Below, piece after piece: positions 1-9,082 of a stretch of 64,000 nucleotides of DNA; the stretch's first letter is position 1; each line of letters starts with the position of its first letter. The position numbers and the translations under genes are program-made. The notes beneath the pieces are model-generated. The model ran no database searches, had not been told where the DNA came from, and saw only the letters and a program-made list of their open reading frames with translations. The stretch is from positions 50,599 through 114,598 of the forward strand of contig JAEKKX010000014.1 in NCBI GenBank assembly GCA_019510125.1, written 5' to 3'. Source of the stretch: Lysobacterales bacterium. Lineage in GTDB: Bacteria > Pseudomonadota > Gammaproteobacteria > Xanthomonadales > Xanthomonadaceae.

Positions 1-449
1 GACAGTCCCTCGGCGCCGCGTTCGCGGGCCATCGCCTCGCCCTCGCGCACGATCGCCGGGGTGTCGCAGACCGTCCAGCGCAGTCCCGTCGGCAGCCGCA
101 GGTGCTCGCGCCAGCCGTAGTAGCTCACCCCGACGTGGCCGCCGAAATCGAAAACGCGCGTTGTCCGCTGCACGAGGTCGCGCATCCAGAACAGCACGGC
201 GTAGTCGCTCTCGCAGGGCTTGCGCATGCGGTCGCGGTACATCCCGGCCATGGCGTCGTTGTCGTAGCCGACCGGCCTGCCGCGCGGGATCGCGGCCTCG
301 GCTTCGGCGAAATCGCGGTAGACGCCGCGGAAGCGGCCGCGCGGCATCTTCGCGAAGCTGCGGGCGTCGTCCGCCGCGAGCACCCGGCCCAGGAGGGGCA
401 GGCGCCAGGCGTTGCGGCCGGCGCGTTCGGCGAAATCGATCAGTCCCAT
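1..449 (-). CDS. TIGR04325-type methyltransferase (C-terminal part outside window)
   Basis: A minus-strand gene starts with ATG at 449 and runs off the left edge, so only about 149 N-terminal residues are visible (start MGLIDFAERAGRN). It contains a Gly-rich SAM-binding-like stretch, VFDFGGHVGVSYYGW, followed by WTVCDTPAIV. This layout resembles the TIGR04325 family of putative methyltransferases found in O-antigen and capsule clusters. The segment upstream of the glycine motif (YDNDAMAGMYRDRM) also fits that family. It is divergent from the cupin-like gene, with only 30 bp between the two starts, and a polysaccharide flippase follows nearby, which supports a surface-glycan role. The substrate cannot be inferred. 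The family call is from recognition, not a search. Confidence 0.75.
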   Translation of the reverse strand, partial: MGLIDFAERAGRNAWRLPLLGRVLAADDARSFAKMPRGRFRGVYRDFAEAEAAIPRGRPVGYDNDAMAGMYRDRMRKPCESDYAVLFWMRDLVQRTTRVFDFGGHVGVSYYGWREHLRLPTGLRWTVCDTPAIVREGEAMARERGAEGL

Positions 450-479
450 CCGAAAAGCCTACCAGAACGATTTTCCGCC

Positions 480-1391
480 ATGCGCGACGCCACGCCCCTC
501 GTCACCCTCGATGCCGACGCGTTCGACCCCTGGCGGATCGGCGAGGTCCGTCACCGGCTGTGCGACCACCCGCTGCTGCGGATCGACGCGCTGATCGCCC
601 TCGCGCAGCGGCTGGAGGCGCGCCGGCTGGTGCGTTCGCACAGCGACGCCGCCACCGCCGGCAGCAGCTTCGCCGATGCGCCGAACCTGCATCCCAACCG
701 CCGCGACGCTGCGACGACCCTGTCCGACCTGGCGCACGCGCACGCCTGGACCTCGCTGCTCAACGTGCAGGCCGATCCGGTCTATCGCGAACTCGTCGAC
801 GCGGTGCTGGACGCGCTGCGGCCGGCGATCGAGCGCCGCGACCCGGGCCTGTGCTACCGCGCCGGCTGGATCTTCCTCAGCTCGCCCGGCGCGGTGACGC
901 CGTTCCACATCGACCACGAGCACAACGTGATCCTGCAGATCGCCGGGCGCAAGCGGCTGTACGTGTGGGACCCGTTCGATCGCGAGGTGGTGTCCGAGCG
1001 CGCGCAGGAAGCGTTCCACGATCGCCATTCGCGCGAGGGCGTGGTCTGGGACGAGGCCTTCCGCGGCCGCGCGCGGGTGTTCGAGCTCGAACCGGGGATG
1101 GGCGGCTACATGCCCTCGACCGCGCCGCACATGGTCGAGAACGGCGATGCGCCGTCGATCACCGTCAGCTTCACCTACTACACCGATTCGACCCGGCGCC
1201 GCGAACTGCTCTATCGCGGCAACGCGCAGCTCCGGCGCATGGGGCTGTCGCCGCGGCCGGTGGGCGCATCGGCCGCGGGCGACGCGATCAAGGCCGCGCT
1301 GCTGACGACCTTCACCGGCGCACAGCGCGGGCTGCGGCGCGCGCTGGGGCGCGGGGTCCGCGACAACGGCCTGGCCTACGCGCCGGCCTGA
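480..1391 (+). CDS. Cupin-like / JmjC-type domain protein
   Basis: 303 aa starting MRDATPLVTLDAD. The reading frame is open further upstream to 102, but that part overlaps the divergent methyltransferase gene, so the ATG at 480 is preferred, although no strong ribosome site precedes it. The core holds TPFHIDHEHNVILQIAG and, about 70 residues later, YMPSTAPHMVENG. This HxD...H spacing is that of Fe(II)/2-oxoglutarate cupin-like (cupin_8, JmjC-like) hydroxylases: His and Asp of HID plus the distal His are the presumed iron ligands. Aromatic LYVWDPFD follows the first motif, as is usual in this fold. Nothing identifies the substrate, though protein or small-molecule hydroxylation is plausible. 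It converges with the flippase gene; a short 6-bp hairpin lies at 1421-1436 between them. Confidence 0.8.
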   Translation: MRDATPLVTLDADAFDPWRIGEVRHRLCDHPLLRIDALIALAQRLEARRLVRSHSDAATAGSSFADAPNLHPNRRDAATTLSDLAHAHAWTSLLNVQADPVYRELVDAVLDALRPAIERRDPGLCYRAGWIFLSSPGAVTPFHIDHEHNVILQIAGRKRLYVWDPFDREVVSERAQEAFHDRHSREGVVWDEAFRGRARVFELEPGMGGYMPSTAPHMVENGDAPSITVSFTYYTDSTRRRELLYRGNAQLRRMGLSPRPVGASAAGDAIKAALLTTFTGAQRGLRRALGRGVRDNGLAYAPA

Positions 1392-1452
1392 GCGCCGGTC
1401 CGACGCCATCGGCCCGTTGCGCCCGCGCGAGCGGGCATGCGCGTGGCTGCGC

Positions 1453-2955
1453 TCAGGCCGCGCCGCGGCGGGCGCGCCAGCGCGCGGCCAGCGCGCGCAG
1501 GTAGCCGGCGTCCTCGTCGCTGAGGCAGCGGAACCACCAGGCGCAGATCGGGTACAGCAGCGCGAACACCGCGGTGCCGGCCAGCAGGCCGGTCAGCGGG
1601 CCGAGCCGCTGCGCCAGCGGGATGCACACCGCCGCCGGCACCGCGGCGGCCGCGGCGATCCGCAGCAGCCGCGCCCACGGCAGCGACGTCGCCGCGTCGC
1701 GCATCGCCAGTCGGCCGGTGGCGAGGGTGGCGAGCAGCGACAGCACCACCGTCGCCGACACCGCGCCGGGCAGGCCCCAGGCCCAGGTCGCGCCGAACAC
1801 GCCGACCACCCGCAGCACGGTGAAGACGAGGGTCAGCCGCATCAGCGCGGTCTGGCGGTCGGCGCTGAGCAGGTAGGCGGTGGCGCCCTGGCCCAGCACC
1901 AGCGCGGTGCGCGCGACCAGCAGCGCCACCAGCACCGGGGCCGCGTCGGCGTAGGCCGGTCCGTAGAGCAGGCCGACCGCGTGGTCGGCGAACACGCTGC
2001 CGGCGGCGATCAGCGGCGCGCCGAGGATCCACAGCCACACCGTCATCGCCACGAACCGGCGCGCGGCCTCGCCGCCGCCGCTGCCGTGGGCGCGCGCCAT
2101 CATCGGCAGCAACTGCGCGCTGAGCACGCCGGGCACCAGCAGCGCGACGCCGCCGGCCAGCGCGTTGGCGACCTTGAACAGGCCGGCGTGCGCCGAGTCG
2201 CTGAGCACGTTGAGCGCGAGCAGTTCGATCTCGCTGGTGCCGAGCGCGCCGAGCACGGTGGTGAGGCCGGCCACGCGCAGGTGGTGGCGGATGCGCGCCT
2301 CCAGTTCCGGCGGCAGCGCGCCGTCGCCGTGCGCGCCTTCCGGGAAGCGCATCGCGCGCCGGTGCGAGACGATGAAGAACACCAAACTCGACAGCGCGTA
2401 GACGACCACGAACGCCGGCAGCGTCGCCGGCACGACCTTGCCCGACCACAGCAGCGCGATCATCGCCAGGTTGGTGCCGGCGCCGAGCCCGGCGACCACC
2501 GCCGTCGACTTGAAATCCTGGCGGCCCTTGAGCACCGCGATGTTGAACATGTACGGCGCGCGCAGCGCCACCGAGCCCAGCAGCAGCGCGAACGTCCACG
2601 GCGGCACGCCGGGCGCGAGGTGGCCGTGGAAGCACAGGAACACCAGCGCCAGCGCGACGACCACGATCGCGAGCATCGTCCGCTGCATGCCGCGCAGGCG
2701 CCGGACCAGGCGCGCGGTGTCGTCCTCGTGCCCGGCGCCGCGCAGTTCGGCGATGAACTTGATCGCGCCGAGCGTGATCCCGGCGTTGGCGACGATCACG
2801 CCGTTGGCGACCAGCCAGATCAGCAGGCTGTACACGCCCATGTCGTTGGGCAGCAGCGCGCGCGCGGTCAGGATCGACGCGATCAGGCCGAACAGGTATT
2901 CGATGTAGACCGCGAACGAGGAGTAGGCGGTATCCGAGAGCGCGCGACGGCTCAC
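1453..2955 (-). CDS. Polysaccharide flippase (Wzx/MOP-type oligosaccharide translocase)
   Basis: 500 aa, hydrophobic throughout, with about a dozen or more predicted membrane segments. The N-terminus (SDTAYSSFAVYIEYLFGLI, then TARALLPNDMGVYSLLIWLV) has the typical pattern of RfbX/Wzx-like members of the MOP exporter superfamily, in which the first helix is followed by a 'ARxLxPxxxGxY' segment. These proteins move undecaprenyl-linked sugar units across the inner membrane. The length matches the family. The TIGR04325 methyltransferase and cupin-like gene next to it suggest the tail of a surface-polysaccharide gene set lying mostly to the left of the window. Which glycan is exported cannot be told from the sequence. 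Confidence 0.85.
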   Translation of the reverse strand: MSRRALSDTAYSSFAVYIEYLFGLIASILTARALLPNDMGVYSLLIWLVANGVIVANAGITLGAIKFIAELRGAGHEDDTARLVRRLRGMQRTMLAIVVVALALVFLCFHGHLAPGVPPWTFALLLGSVALRAPYMFNIAVLKGRQDFKSTAVVAGLGAGTNLAMIALLWSGKVVPATLPAFVVVYALSSLVFFIVSHRRAMRFPEGAHGDGALPPELEARIRHHLRVAGLTTVLGALGTSEIELLALNVLSDSAHAGLFKVANALAGGVALLVPGVLSAQLLPMMARAHGSGGGEAARRFVAMTVWLWILGAPLIAAGSVFADHAVGLLYGPAYADAAPVLVALLVARTALVLGQGATAYLLSADRQTALMRLTLVFTVLRVVGVFGATWAWGLPGAVSATVVLSLLATLATGRLAMRDAATSLPWARLLRIAAAAAVPAAVCIPLAQRLGPLTGLLAGTAVFALLYPICAWWFRCLSDEDAGYLRALAARWRARRGAA

Positions 2956-3095
2956 GAGACGGTCGCCCGCCGCGTGGCGCGCCCGTCCGCCGAAGTCCGA
3001 GGGACCCCCGTCGCCTTCATCGTCCTGTCCGCCCCCGTCCCGTTGCCCGCGGCATCATAACGGAGCGATAGACCGGAACGATTAAGCCGGTGCGG

Positions 3096-4334
3096 TCAGG
3101 GCGGAGCGGTCGCCGCGCGGCGCAGCGGCAGCGCGCGGCCGGCGGCCAGCGAACGCCACAGCCATTCGGCCGGCCCCAGCCGGAACCGGGCCAGCCACCA
3201 GTGGCTGAAGCCGACCTGCGCCGCGAAGATCCCCGCCCAGGCCGCGAACCGCCCCGGCAACCCCCCGCCGGGGCCCAGCCCCAGGCCGACGCCGTAGAAC
3301 AGCGCCACGCCGAGCACGCTCTGCGCGAGGTAGTGGGTCAGCGCCATCCGCCCGACCGGCGCCAGCCAGGCCAGCCGCCGATTCCAGCCGGGCCGCAGGA
3401 ACAGCAGCGCGAAGCCGGCGGCGTAGCCCAGCCCCTGCGCCAGCGGCACCAGCCGGCGCAGCGTGCGCAGGCCGAACTCGGCCGCGCGCCCGGCCTCGAG
3501 CACGGCCGCGGTGCGCCCGGCGGCCTCGATCGTTTCCAGCGCGATGCCGCCGGCCAGTCCCAGCGGCACCCCGACGAGGCACACCCACCGCAGCAACCGG
3601 CGATGCGCCGCCGGGTCCTGCAGCAGGCCGCGCCGGCCGGCCCAGTCGCCGATCATCAACCGCGCGAGCACGAACGGGAACACGCTCCACAGCGCCATCC
3701 AGTTCCAGTAGGTATAGGCGAGATTGCCGCGCAGGGCGACGCCCGGATCGGACGAGGAGAACGCGGCGACGGCCAGCGCGTGCATGGTCGCCTCGTCGGC
3801 CAGGTCCGCCGGCAGCAGCCGGTACGCGATCGGCGCCAGCAGCGGCGTGAACAGCGCCAGCGCCAGCCCCGCCGCCAGCAGCGCGCGGTCCGGCAGCCGC
3901 CGCAGCGCGAGCAGCAGCAGTCCGGCGACCGCGTAGAAGGTCAGGATGTCGCCCCACCACAGCAGGTGCGCGTGGAGCAGGCCGATCGCCAGCAGCACCA
4001 GCAGCCGGCGCACCAGCGGCCCGTCGCCGAGGCCCTGCGCCCGCGCGCGCCCGGCCTGCAGCGCGATGCCGACGCCGAACAGCAGCGAGAACAGGGTGAT
4101 CGCCTTGTCCTGCACCAGCAGTTGCACCGCCATCGCCAGCCACGCGTCGACCCGCGCCGTCGGCAGCGCCGCCCGCTGCGCCGGATCGAGGAAGTAGTAC
4201 AGCGAGAACCCGCCGAGGTTGACCAGCAGCACCCCGGCCAGCGCCGCGCCGCGGAGCGCGTCGATCAGGGCGAGGCGCTGGCTGGCGGCGGGCGGATCGC
4301 CGCGCAAATCGAGTGGAGGCGACGGAGCTCGCAC
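3096..4334 (-). CDS. DUF418 (YeiB-like) multipass membrane protein
   Basis: 412 aa. The start region RLALIDALRGAALAGVLLVN is the typical N-terminal helix of DUF418/YeiB proteins, which share an acyltransferase-3-like 'DALRG' opening. The conserved FSLLFGVGIALQ segment follows, and the C-terminal DUF418 block is seen in RMALTHYLAQSVLGVALFYG. Around ten transmembrane segments are apparent. Members are inner-membrane proteins of unknown biochemical role. The gene stands alone, upstream of a flippase on the same strand with a gap of about 140 bp. The start at 4334 puts the first helix near residue 25, which is usual for the family. Confidence 0.88.
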   Translation of the reverse strand: MRAPSPPLDLRGDPPAASQRLALIDALRGAALAGVLLVNLGGFSLYYFLDPAQRAALPTARVDAWLAMAVQLLVQDKAITLFSLLFGVGIALQAGRARAQGLGDGPLVRRLLVLLAIGLLHAHLLWWGDILTFYAVAGLLLLALRRLPDRALLAAGLALALFTPLLAPIAYRLLPADLADEATMHALAVAAFSSSDPGVALRGNLAYTYWNWMALWSVFPFVLARLMIGDWAGRRGLLQDPAAHRRLLRWVCLVGVPLGLAGGIALETIEAAGRTAAVLEAGRAAEFGLRTLRRLVPLAQGLGYAAGFALLFLRPGWNRRLAWLAPVGRMALTHYLAQSVLGVALFYGVGLGLGPGGGLPGRFAAWAGIFAAQVGFSHWWLARFRLGPAEWLWRSLAAGRALPLRRAATAPP

Positions 4335-4440
4335 CGGGGAGGCGCCCTGCGGGTCGATGTTCGGTGGCCGAGCATGCGAAAAATCGACCGGCCGGACAAG
4401 CCGACGCCGTCCGGGCCGGCTTCGGCGTGGAGGTGCAGGC

Positions 4441-4728
4441 TCAGCGCGAGAGGTAGGCGCCCTTGAGCTTGCCTTCCACGAACAGCGTGCCCTGCCACTG
4501 GATGCTGCCGATGTCGGCCGGCGGCTTGGCGGTCAGGCGGGCCTCGGCGGGCTGTTGCCCGGGAGGCAGTTCCTGGAACTTGAGGACGTTCCTGCGGACC
4601 TTCTTGCCCTGCTCCAACACCGAGGCGGCCTTGCACTCGACGAACAGGCTGGCTCCGGATTCTTCGTCGCGGATGATCTGCTGGAGCTGTTCCAGCGTGT
4701 GGTCGTCGCTCGTATGCGCGTAGTACAT
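4441..4728 (-). CDS. Small hypothetical protein coupled to a lipoprotein gene
   Basis: 95 aa, beginning MYYAHTSDDHTLEQLQQI. The start codon lies 3 nt after the stop of the upstream lipoprotein gene, and its GGAG ribosome site lies inside that gene's last codons, so the two are almost certainly co-translated. The C-terminal half ends in alternating polar and hydrophobic residues (SIQWQGTLFVEGKLKGAYLS), suggesting beta-strands. No signal peptide or membrane helix is visible. I do not recognise a family. The coupling suggests it acts together with the lipoprotein, but there is no evidence for a function. Confidence 0.7.
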   Translation of the reverse strand: MYYAHTSDDHTLEQLQQIIRDEESGASLFVECKAASVLEQGKKVRRNVLKFQELPPGQQPAEARLTAKPPADIGSIQWQGTLFVEGKLKGAYLSR

Positions 4729-4731
4729 GGC

Positions 4732-5757
4732 TCAATCTCCGATCTTGCATTCGTCGCCCGCGGGATACAGCCCGGCATCGACGAACGCGCTGTGGATCCT
4801 CATGTAGCGATCGTCCTCGCCGCTGCCGGTCATGCGGATGTAGGCCTGGATCTCGGTCGCGATCGCGTCGTCCCGCTGCTTCGATCGATCGCCTTCCGGA
4901 AGCAGCGACGCCGCGATCCGCAGCAGCCGGTCGTGGCGAAGCGCGGCGTCCTTGTCCTTCAGGGCTTCGCCCAGCGCGCGCGTGCTGCAGGCGCGGACGA
5001 CCCGTGACGCTTCCGGGAGCACTTCCAGTTGCCGGACCGCCTTGTCGACGGCCGCCTGCTGCTTGTTCTTGTCGGACTCGGCGAGGTCCAGGATATGCAT
5101 CAGCCCGCCGGGCAGTGTGCTCGCGCGCAGGTAGTCCTGCAGGTCGAGGTTCGCGGCCGAGGCCGGATAACGCTCCAGGTCGAGGCGCATCGAGGCATAG
5201 AGCCGAAGCCTGATCTCGGCGCGCTTGGCGTCCATCGCGGACACCAGTGCGGTCAACGACTGCTGGTACAGCGCGGCATTGTCGATCGAGGCGTCCCATC
5301 CCTCGGCCAGGCCCGCCGCCGCCGCCAGGTTCTTGCGCGCGGTTTCCGACCCGGTGAGCACGCCTGCGGCGCTCAGCAGCAGCTTCCCGAACTGGGTTCC
5401 GAGCTTTCCGCCGGTCCGCTCCTGGTTCAGCGCGACGACGAATCGCGTGTAGGCGTTGTCGATGTCGATCATCCGGGTGTTGATGATCGTGTCGCGCGTC
5501 GCCTTGTCGGGGTGGCAGTAGAGGGCGTCCGAGATCATCCACGACCCCGCAGGCACCTTCTGCGCGCGTGGTGCCCGGTGCTCCGTCGCGTCTCGCGCCG
5601 GCGCGATCTGCTGGTCGCCGCCGCACTGCGGATAGAGCCGCTTCGGTTCGAGGACGTCGGCGGGCACGCCGCTCAGCGTCGCGCAGCCGGAGACGAACAG
5701 GAAGGATGCCGACAGGGCCGCGTGCACCGCGTACCGGAAGGCGAACGCATTTTCCAT
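4732..5757 (-). CDS. Hypothetical outer-envelope lipoprotein
   Basis: 341 aa with a clear type II signal sequence: hydrophobic helix (HAALSASFLF) and lipobox VSGC with the lipidated Cys at residue 25. The mature protein is soluble and mostly helical by composition, with several Cys residues (for example LYPQCGGDQQ and ALYCHPD early, ECKIGD at the very end) that could form disulfides in the periplasm. No catalytic motif or known domain is recognised. It is preceded by GGAGAAGCACC as a ribosome site and is translationally coupled to the 95-aa gene that follows. The pair is flanked by unrelated housekeeping-type genes, so the context gives no hint of function. Confidence 0.75.
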   Translation of the reverse strand: MENAFAFRYAVHAALSASFLFVSGCATLSGVPADVLEPKRLYPQCGGDQQIAPARDATEHRAPRAQKVPAGSWMISDALYCHPDKATRDTIINTRMIDIDNAYTRFVVALNQERTGGKLGTQFGKLLLSAAGVLTGSETARKNLAAAAGLAEGWDASIDNAALYQQSLTALVSAMDAKRAEIRLRLYASMRLDLERYPASAANLDLQDYLRASTLPGGLMHILDLAESDKNKQQAAVDKAVRQLEVLPEASRVVRACSTRALGEALKDKDAALRHDRLLRIAASLLPEGDRSKQRDDAIATEIQAYIRMTGSGEDDRYMRIHSAFVDAGLYPAGDECKIGD

Positions 5758-5838
5758 GGTGCTTCTCCTTGGCCGCGAGCGACGCTCGCGGGAGAAACAC
5801 TGCCGGTTCGGCGCGCGCCCGTGGGGCGCTTTTCGGAA

Positions 5839-6615
5839 TCAGAACCCGTAGCGCAGGAACCCGCCGTCGACCGCGATGCATTCGCCGGTGACGTAGCTGG
5901 CCGCGGGCAGGCACAGGAAGGCGACGGCGGCGGCGACTTCCTCCGGTTCGCCGATGCGGCCCAGCGGCGTGCGCAGCAGCACTTCGTCGAGGTAGTCGGG
6001 GTCGGCGAGCTTGCCCGAAGTGCGGCGGGTGCGGATGTACCACGGCGCGACCGAGTTCACGCGCACGCCATCCTCGGCCCATTCGACCGCGAGGTTGCGG
6101 GTCATCTGGTGCAGCGCGGCCTTGCTCATGCCGTAGGGCGCGCCGCTGCGCACGTGGGTGACGCCGGACACGCTGCCGACGTTGACGATGCACGACGAAG
6201 GATGCTTCGTGAGCAGCGGGAATGCGCAGCGCGACAGCTCGAAGGCGCTGAACAGGTTGACCTCGAAGATCCCGCGCCACTCGTCCTCGTCGTAGTCGTT
6301 GGCGGGCTTGGTGAGGTTGCCGCCGGCGTTGTTGACGAGGATGTGGAGGCCGTCGCCGAGATCCTCCACCCAGTCCAGCAGCTCGCGACGCTGTTCCCCG
6401 TCGGCGACGTCGGCGGGGAAAGTGCGGACCTCGCCTTCCGGGAAGGCTTCCTCCAGCTCCAGGCGCACCGCATCGAGGCCGTTGCCGTCGCGCGCGGCGA
6501 TCAGCACGCGCGCGCCGAAGCCCAGCAGTTCGCGCGCGACGGCGCGGCCGATGCCGGCGCTGCCGCCGGTGACCAGGGCGAGTTGACCGTCGAGACGCCA
6601 GCGATCGGAGGACAT
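5839..6615 (-). CDS. Short-chain dehydrogenase/reductase (tropinone reductase-like)
   Basis: 258 aa from ATG 6615 ([11 protein letters not shown]). A longer in-frame start further upstream would run across the divergent lipoprotein gene and is rejected. Classical SDR features are all present: cofactor motif TGGSAGIG (residues 16-23), NNAG (95-98), Asn120 in FEVNLFSAF, Ser148, and the catalytic YGMSK with Tyr161 and Lys165. The C-terminus ([17 protein letters not shown]) is typical of the family. The overall pattern is closest in style to tropinone reductase-like SDRs, which are NADP(H)-dependent oxidoreductases, but the substrate cannot be deduced. It shares a 63-bp divergent promoter region with the small lipoprotein gene. 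Confidence 0.9.
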   Translation of the reverse strand: MSSDRWRLDGQLALVTGGSAGIGRAVARELLGFGARVLIAARDGNGLDAVRLELEEAFPEGEVRTFPADVADGEQRRELLDWVEDLGDGLHILVNNAGGNLTKPANDYDEDEWRGIFEVNLFSAFELSRCAFPLLTKHPSSCIVNVGSVSGVTHVRSGAPYGMSKAALHQMTRNLAVEWAEDGVRVNSVAPWYIRTRRTSGKLADPDYLDEVLLRTPLGRIGEPEEVAAAVAFLCLPAASYVTGECIAVDGGFLRYGF

Positions 6616-6678
6616 GGAGCGAACGTGCGCAGCCGGGGGATGCGGGTAGGATAAGCCGCAACCACCGGGAGCACGATC

Positions 6679-6918
6679 ATGCGCCGCCTGTCGACCCTCG
6701 CCCTGCTGTCGTTCGCCTGCCTCGCCGCGGGCTGTTCCGCGCCGGAAGCGCCGCCGCACGATGTCCAGCCCGATCCCCAGGCGGCGGCGCCCGCGCAGCC
6801 CGGGGCGCTGCGCCAGGCGATCCAGCAGCCGATCGACCAGGCCAAGGACATCCGCGCGCAGACCGAACAGTCCGGCACCGACCAGCGCAAGGCGATCGAC
6901 GACGCCACCGGCGGCTGA
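6679..6918 (+). CDS. Small hypothetical lipoprotein
   Basis: 79 aa. A type II signal peptide is clear: [19 protein letters not shown], with the lipobox LAAGC and lipidated Cys19. The mature part is only about 60 residues, first Pro/Ala-rich (a probable linker), then a charged helix rich in Gln and Asp ([18 protein letters not shown]). This resembles the many short surface lipoproteins of Xanthomonadaceae, but no family name can be given. The start is supported by GGGAG upstream. It is divergent from the SDR gene and converges on sppA. Confidence 0.75.
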   Translation: MRRLSTLALLSFACLAAGCSAPEAPPHDVQPDPQAAAPAQPGALRQAIQQPIDQAKDIRAQTEQSGTDQRKAIDDATGG

Positions 6919-7012
6919 GCCGTCGCCCCCGCAGGGGCTGGGCACACCCGCACGGCCCGCAAACGACGACGCCTGGCCGGAGCCGGGCGTTGCGTGTCGT
7001 CTTCTCTCGCCT

Positions 7013-7045
7013 CCTCCCGTCGCGGCGCGAGGCCGTGACGGGAGG
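7013..7045. terminator. Hairpin between convergent genes
   Basis: A 9-bp perfect inverted repeat, CCTCCCGTC and GACGGGAGG, with a 15-nt loop, lies between the small lipoprotein gene and sppA, which converge here. It has no good T-run, so a terminator role is only an inference from position. Confidence 0.3.
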
Positions 7046-7056
7046 GGACGGTCCGG

Positions 7057-8952
7057 TCAGAACCGGCAGAAGCAGTAGGCGAAGATCCGGCCCTGCGGGC
7101 CCTTGCCGTTGTCCTCCACCGCGCGCTGGAACATCGCCAGGTCGCGTTCGGCCTGCGGCGCGGCCTTCGCCAGCAGGCCGCGGGCGAGGTCGGAGTGGCC
7201 GACCATGGCGCGACCGGCGGCGGTGCCGACGAAGCCGCCGAACCAGCGCTCCAGCGGGGTCAGTTCGCGTTCGATGTAGCGCACGTGGTAGGTGCCGGGC
7301 TTGTCGCCGAGCTTGGCGCGCTTGGCGGCGTCGTTGAGCGCGGTCTGCAGGCCGCCGAAGGCGTCGACCAGGCCGCGCTCCTTCGCCTGCGCGCCGGTCC
7401 ACACGCGGCCGCGGGCGACCGCGTCCACGTCCGCGACCGGCTTCTTGCGCGCTTCCGAGACGCGCCCGGTGAAGTCGCGGTAGCCCTTCTCGATCACCGT
7501 CTGCATGACCTGCGCGACCTGCGGCGGCATCGGCCGGGTGATGTCGAACGCGCCGGCGATCGACGTGGTGGCGACGCCGTCGGTGTGCACGCCGACCTTC
7601 TCCAGCGTGTGGGTGATGTTCGGCACGAGGCCGAAGATGCCGATCGAACCGGTGATCGTCGACGGGTCGGCGTAGATGCGGTCGGCGTTCATGCTGATCC
7701 AGTAGCCGCCGGACGCGGCGAGGTCGCCCATCGACACGATCACCGGCTTGCCGGCCTTCTTCAGCGCGACCACCTCGCGGCGGATCTGCTCGGAGGCGTA
7801 GACCTCGCCGCCGGGCGAGTTCACCCGCAGCACGACGGCCTTGACGCTGTCGTCGTCGCGCGCGTCGCGCAGCAGCGCCGCGGTCGATTCGCCGCCGACG
7901 GTGCCCGGCGGCTGTTCGCCGCCTTGGATCTCGCCCTCGGCCACCACCACCGCGACGTGGCCCTGGTCGCCGAAGTCGGGCAGCGCGCCGTTGAGGCTGG
8001 CGACGTAGCGGTCCAGCGACACCTGGCGGAAACCGCCGTCGGCGCTGTCGTCGGCGACGCCGCGCTCGGTCATCAGGTCCTCGACTTCCTCCTGGGTCTT
8101 CAGTCCGTCCACCCACTTCTGGTTCAGCGCGTACTTGGCCAGGTCGCCCTGGGCGGCCTCGATGTCGGCCGGCAGTTGCTCGATGCTGGCGCCGAGCGCG
8201 GCGGCGTCGAGCTTGCGCGGCCTGGCGATGTCGGCGAGGTAGCGCTGCCACACGTCGTTCATCCAGAACAGGTCGGCTTCCTTCGCCGCCGGCGAGGCCG
8301 CGTCGAGCACGTAGGGCTCGGCCGCCGACTTGTACTCGCCGACCTTGAACAGGTGCACGTCGACGCCGAGCTTGTCCTGCAGGCCTTCGCGGTAGTACTG
8401 GCGATAGCGGCTGAGGCCTTCGAGCAGGATTCCGCCCATCGGGTCGAGGTAGACCTCGTTGGCCTGCGCCGCGAGCAGGTACTGGGCCTGGTCGAAGCTT
8501 TCGCCGAAGGCGACGATCTGCTTGCCGGAGGCGCGCAGGTCGGCCAGCGCCTGGGCGACCTCGCGGATCGAGGCGTAGCCGCTGAACCGCATGCGGTCCA
8601 CGCGCAGCAGCACGCGCTCGATGCGCTTGTCGTCCTTCGCGGCGTTGATCGCGGTCAGCAGGTCGCGCAACTGCACTTCCTCGCCGCGCTTGTCGCCGAG
8701 CGCCTGCGCGAGCGCGCGGCTGGTCGGGTCGACGGTGTACTGCTCGACCAGCGCGCCTTCGGGCGCGATGACCAGGGTGCTGCGGCTCTCGACCGGCATC
8801 ACCTGCGGCTTGCTGGTGCCCAGCGCGGCCAGGACCAGCAGCACCAGGCCGAAGAAGATCACGTTGAGGATCAGCCGGCGGGTGAAGTTCATCGCGTCCC
8901 ACAGGCCCTTGAGCAGGCTGAGGATCGGGCCGCGGGACGGCGTGGCATTCAT
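7057..8952 (-). CDS. sppA: Signal peptide peptidase SppA, 67K (long) type
   Basis: 631 aa from the ATG at 8952, which has AGGAG at a 9-nt spacing. An in-frame ATG at 8961 overlaps that ribosome site and is less likely. An N-terminal membrane anchor (LILNVIFFGLVLLVLAAL) is followed by two S49 protease repeats, as in the long E. coli-type enzyme. The catalytic Lys is in FKVGEYKSAAEP and the nucleophilic Ser in GDLAASGGYWIS, the residues known to form the Ser/Lys dyad across the two halves. The downstream TITGSIGIFG motif is also conserved. The enzyme is a periplasm-facing inner-membrane protease that degrades cleaved signal peptides. The length matches the family. Confidence 0.93.
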   Translation of the reverse strand: MNATPSRGPILSLLKGLWDAMNFTRRLILNVIFFGLVLLVLAALGTSKPQVMPVESRSTLVIAPEGALVEQYTVDPTSRALAQALGDKRGEEVQLRDLLTAINAAKDDKRIERVLLRVDRMRFSGYASIREVAQALADLRASGKQIVAFGESFDQAQYLLAAQANEVYLDPMGGILLEGLSRYRQYYREGLQDKLGVDVHLFKVGEYKSAAEPYVLDAASPAAKEADLFWMNDVWQRYLADIARPRKLDAAALGASIEQLPADIEAAQGDLAKYALNQKWVDGLKTQEEVEDLMTERGVADDSADGGFRQVSLDRYVASLNGALPDFGDQGHVAVVVAEGEIQGGEQPPGTVGGESTAALLRDARDDDSVKAVVLRVNSPGGEVYASEQIRREVVALKKAGKPVIVSMGDLAASGGYWISMNADRIYADPSTITGSIGIFGLVPNITHTLEKVGVHTDGVATTSIAGAFDITRPMPPQVAQVMQTVIEKGYRDFTGRVSEARKKPVADVDAVARGRVWTGAQAKERGLVDAFGGLQTALNDAAKRAKLGDKPGTYHVRYIERELTPLERWFGGFVGTAAGRAMVGHSDLARGLLAKAAPQAERDLAMFQRAVEDNGKGPQGRIFAYCFCRF

Positions 8953-9082
8953 CGGGGACATCTCCTGGGAACGTGGTCGCTGCGGTCAGTGTGCCCGCGG
9001 CGGGCGCGGCGGTCATCCGCCATCCGTCACACGGCCGTCCGGGCGGGCCGGGAGCGCGGCCCGGACCGCGCCGCGGCGGGGC

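Noticed and set aside
6616..6945. Upstream extension of the SDR gene
   Set aside because: The added residues overlap the divergent lipoprotein gene, which has a clear lipobox; SDR homology begins at [10 protein letters not shown].
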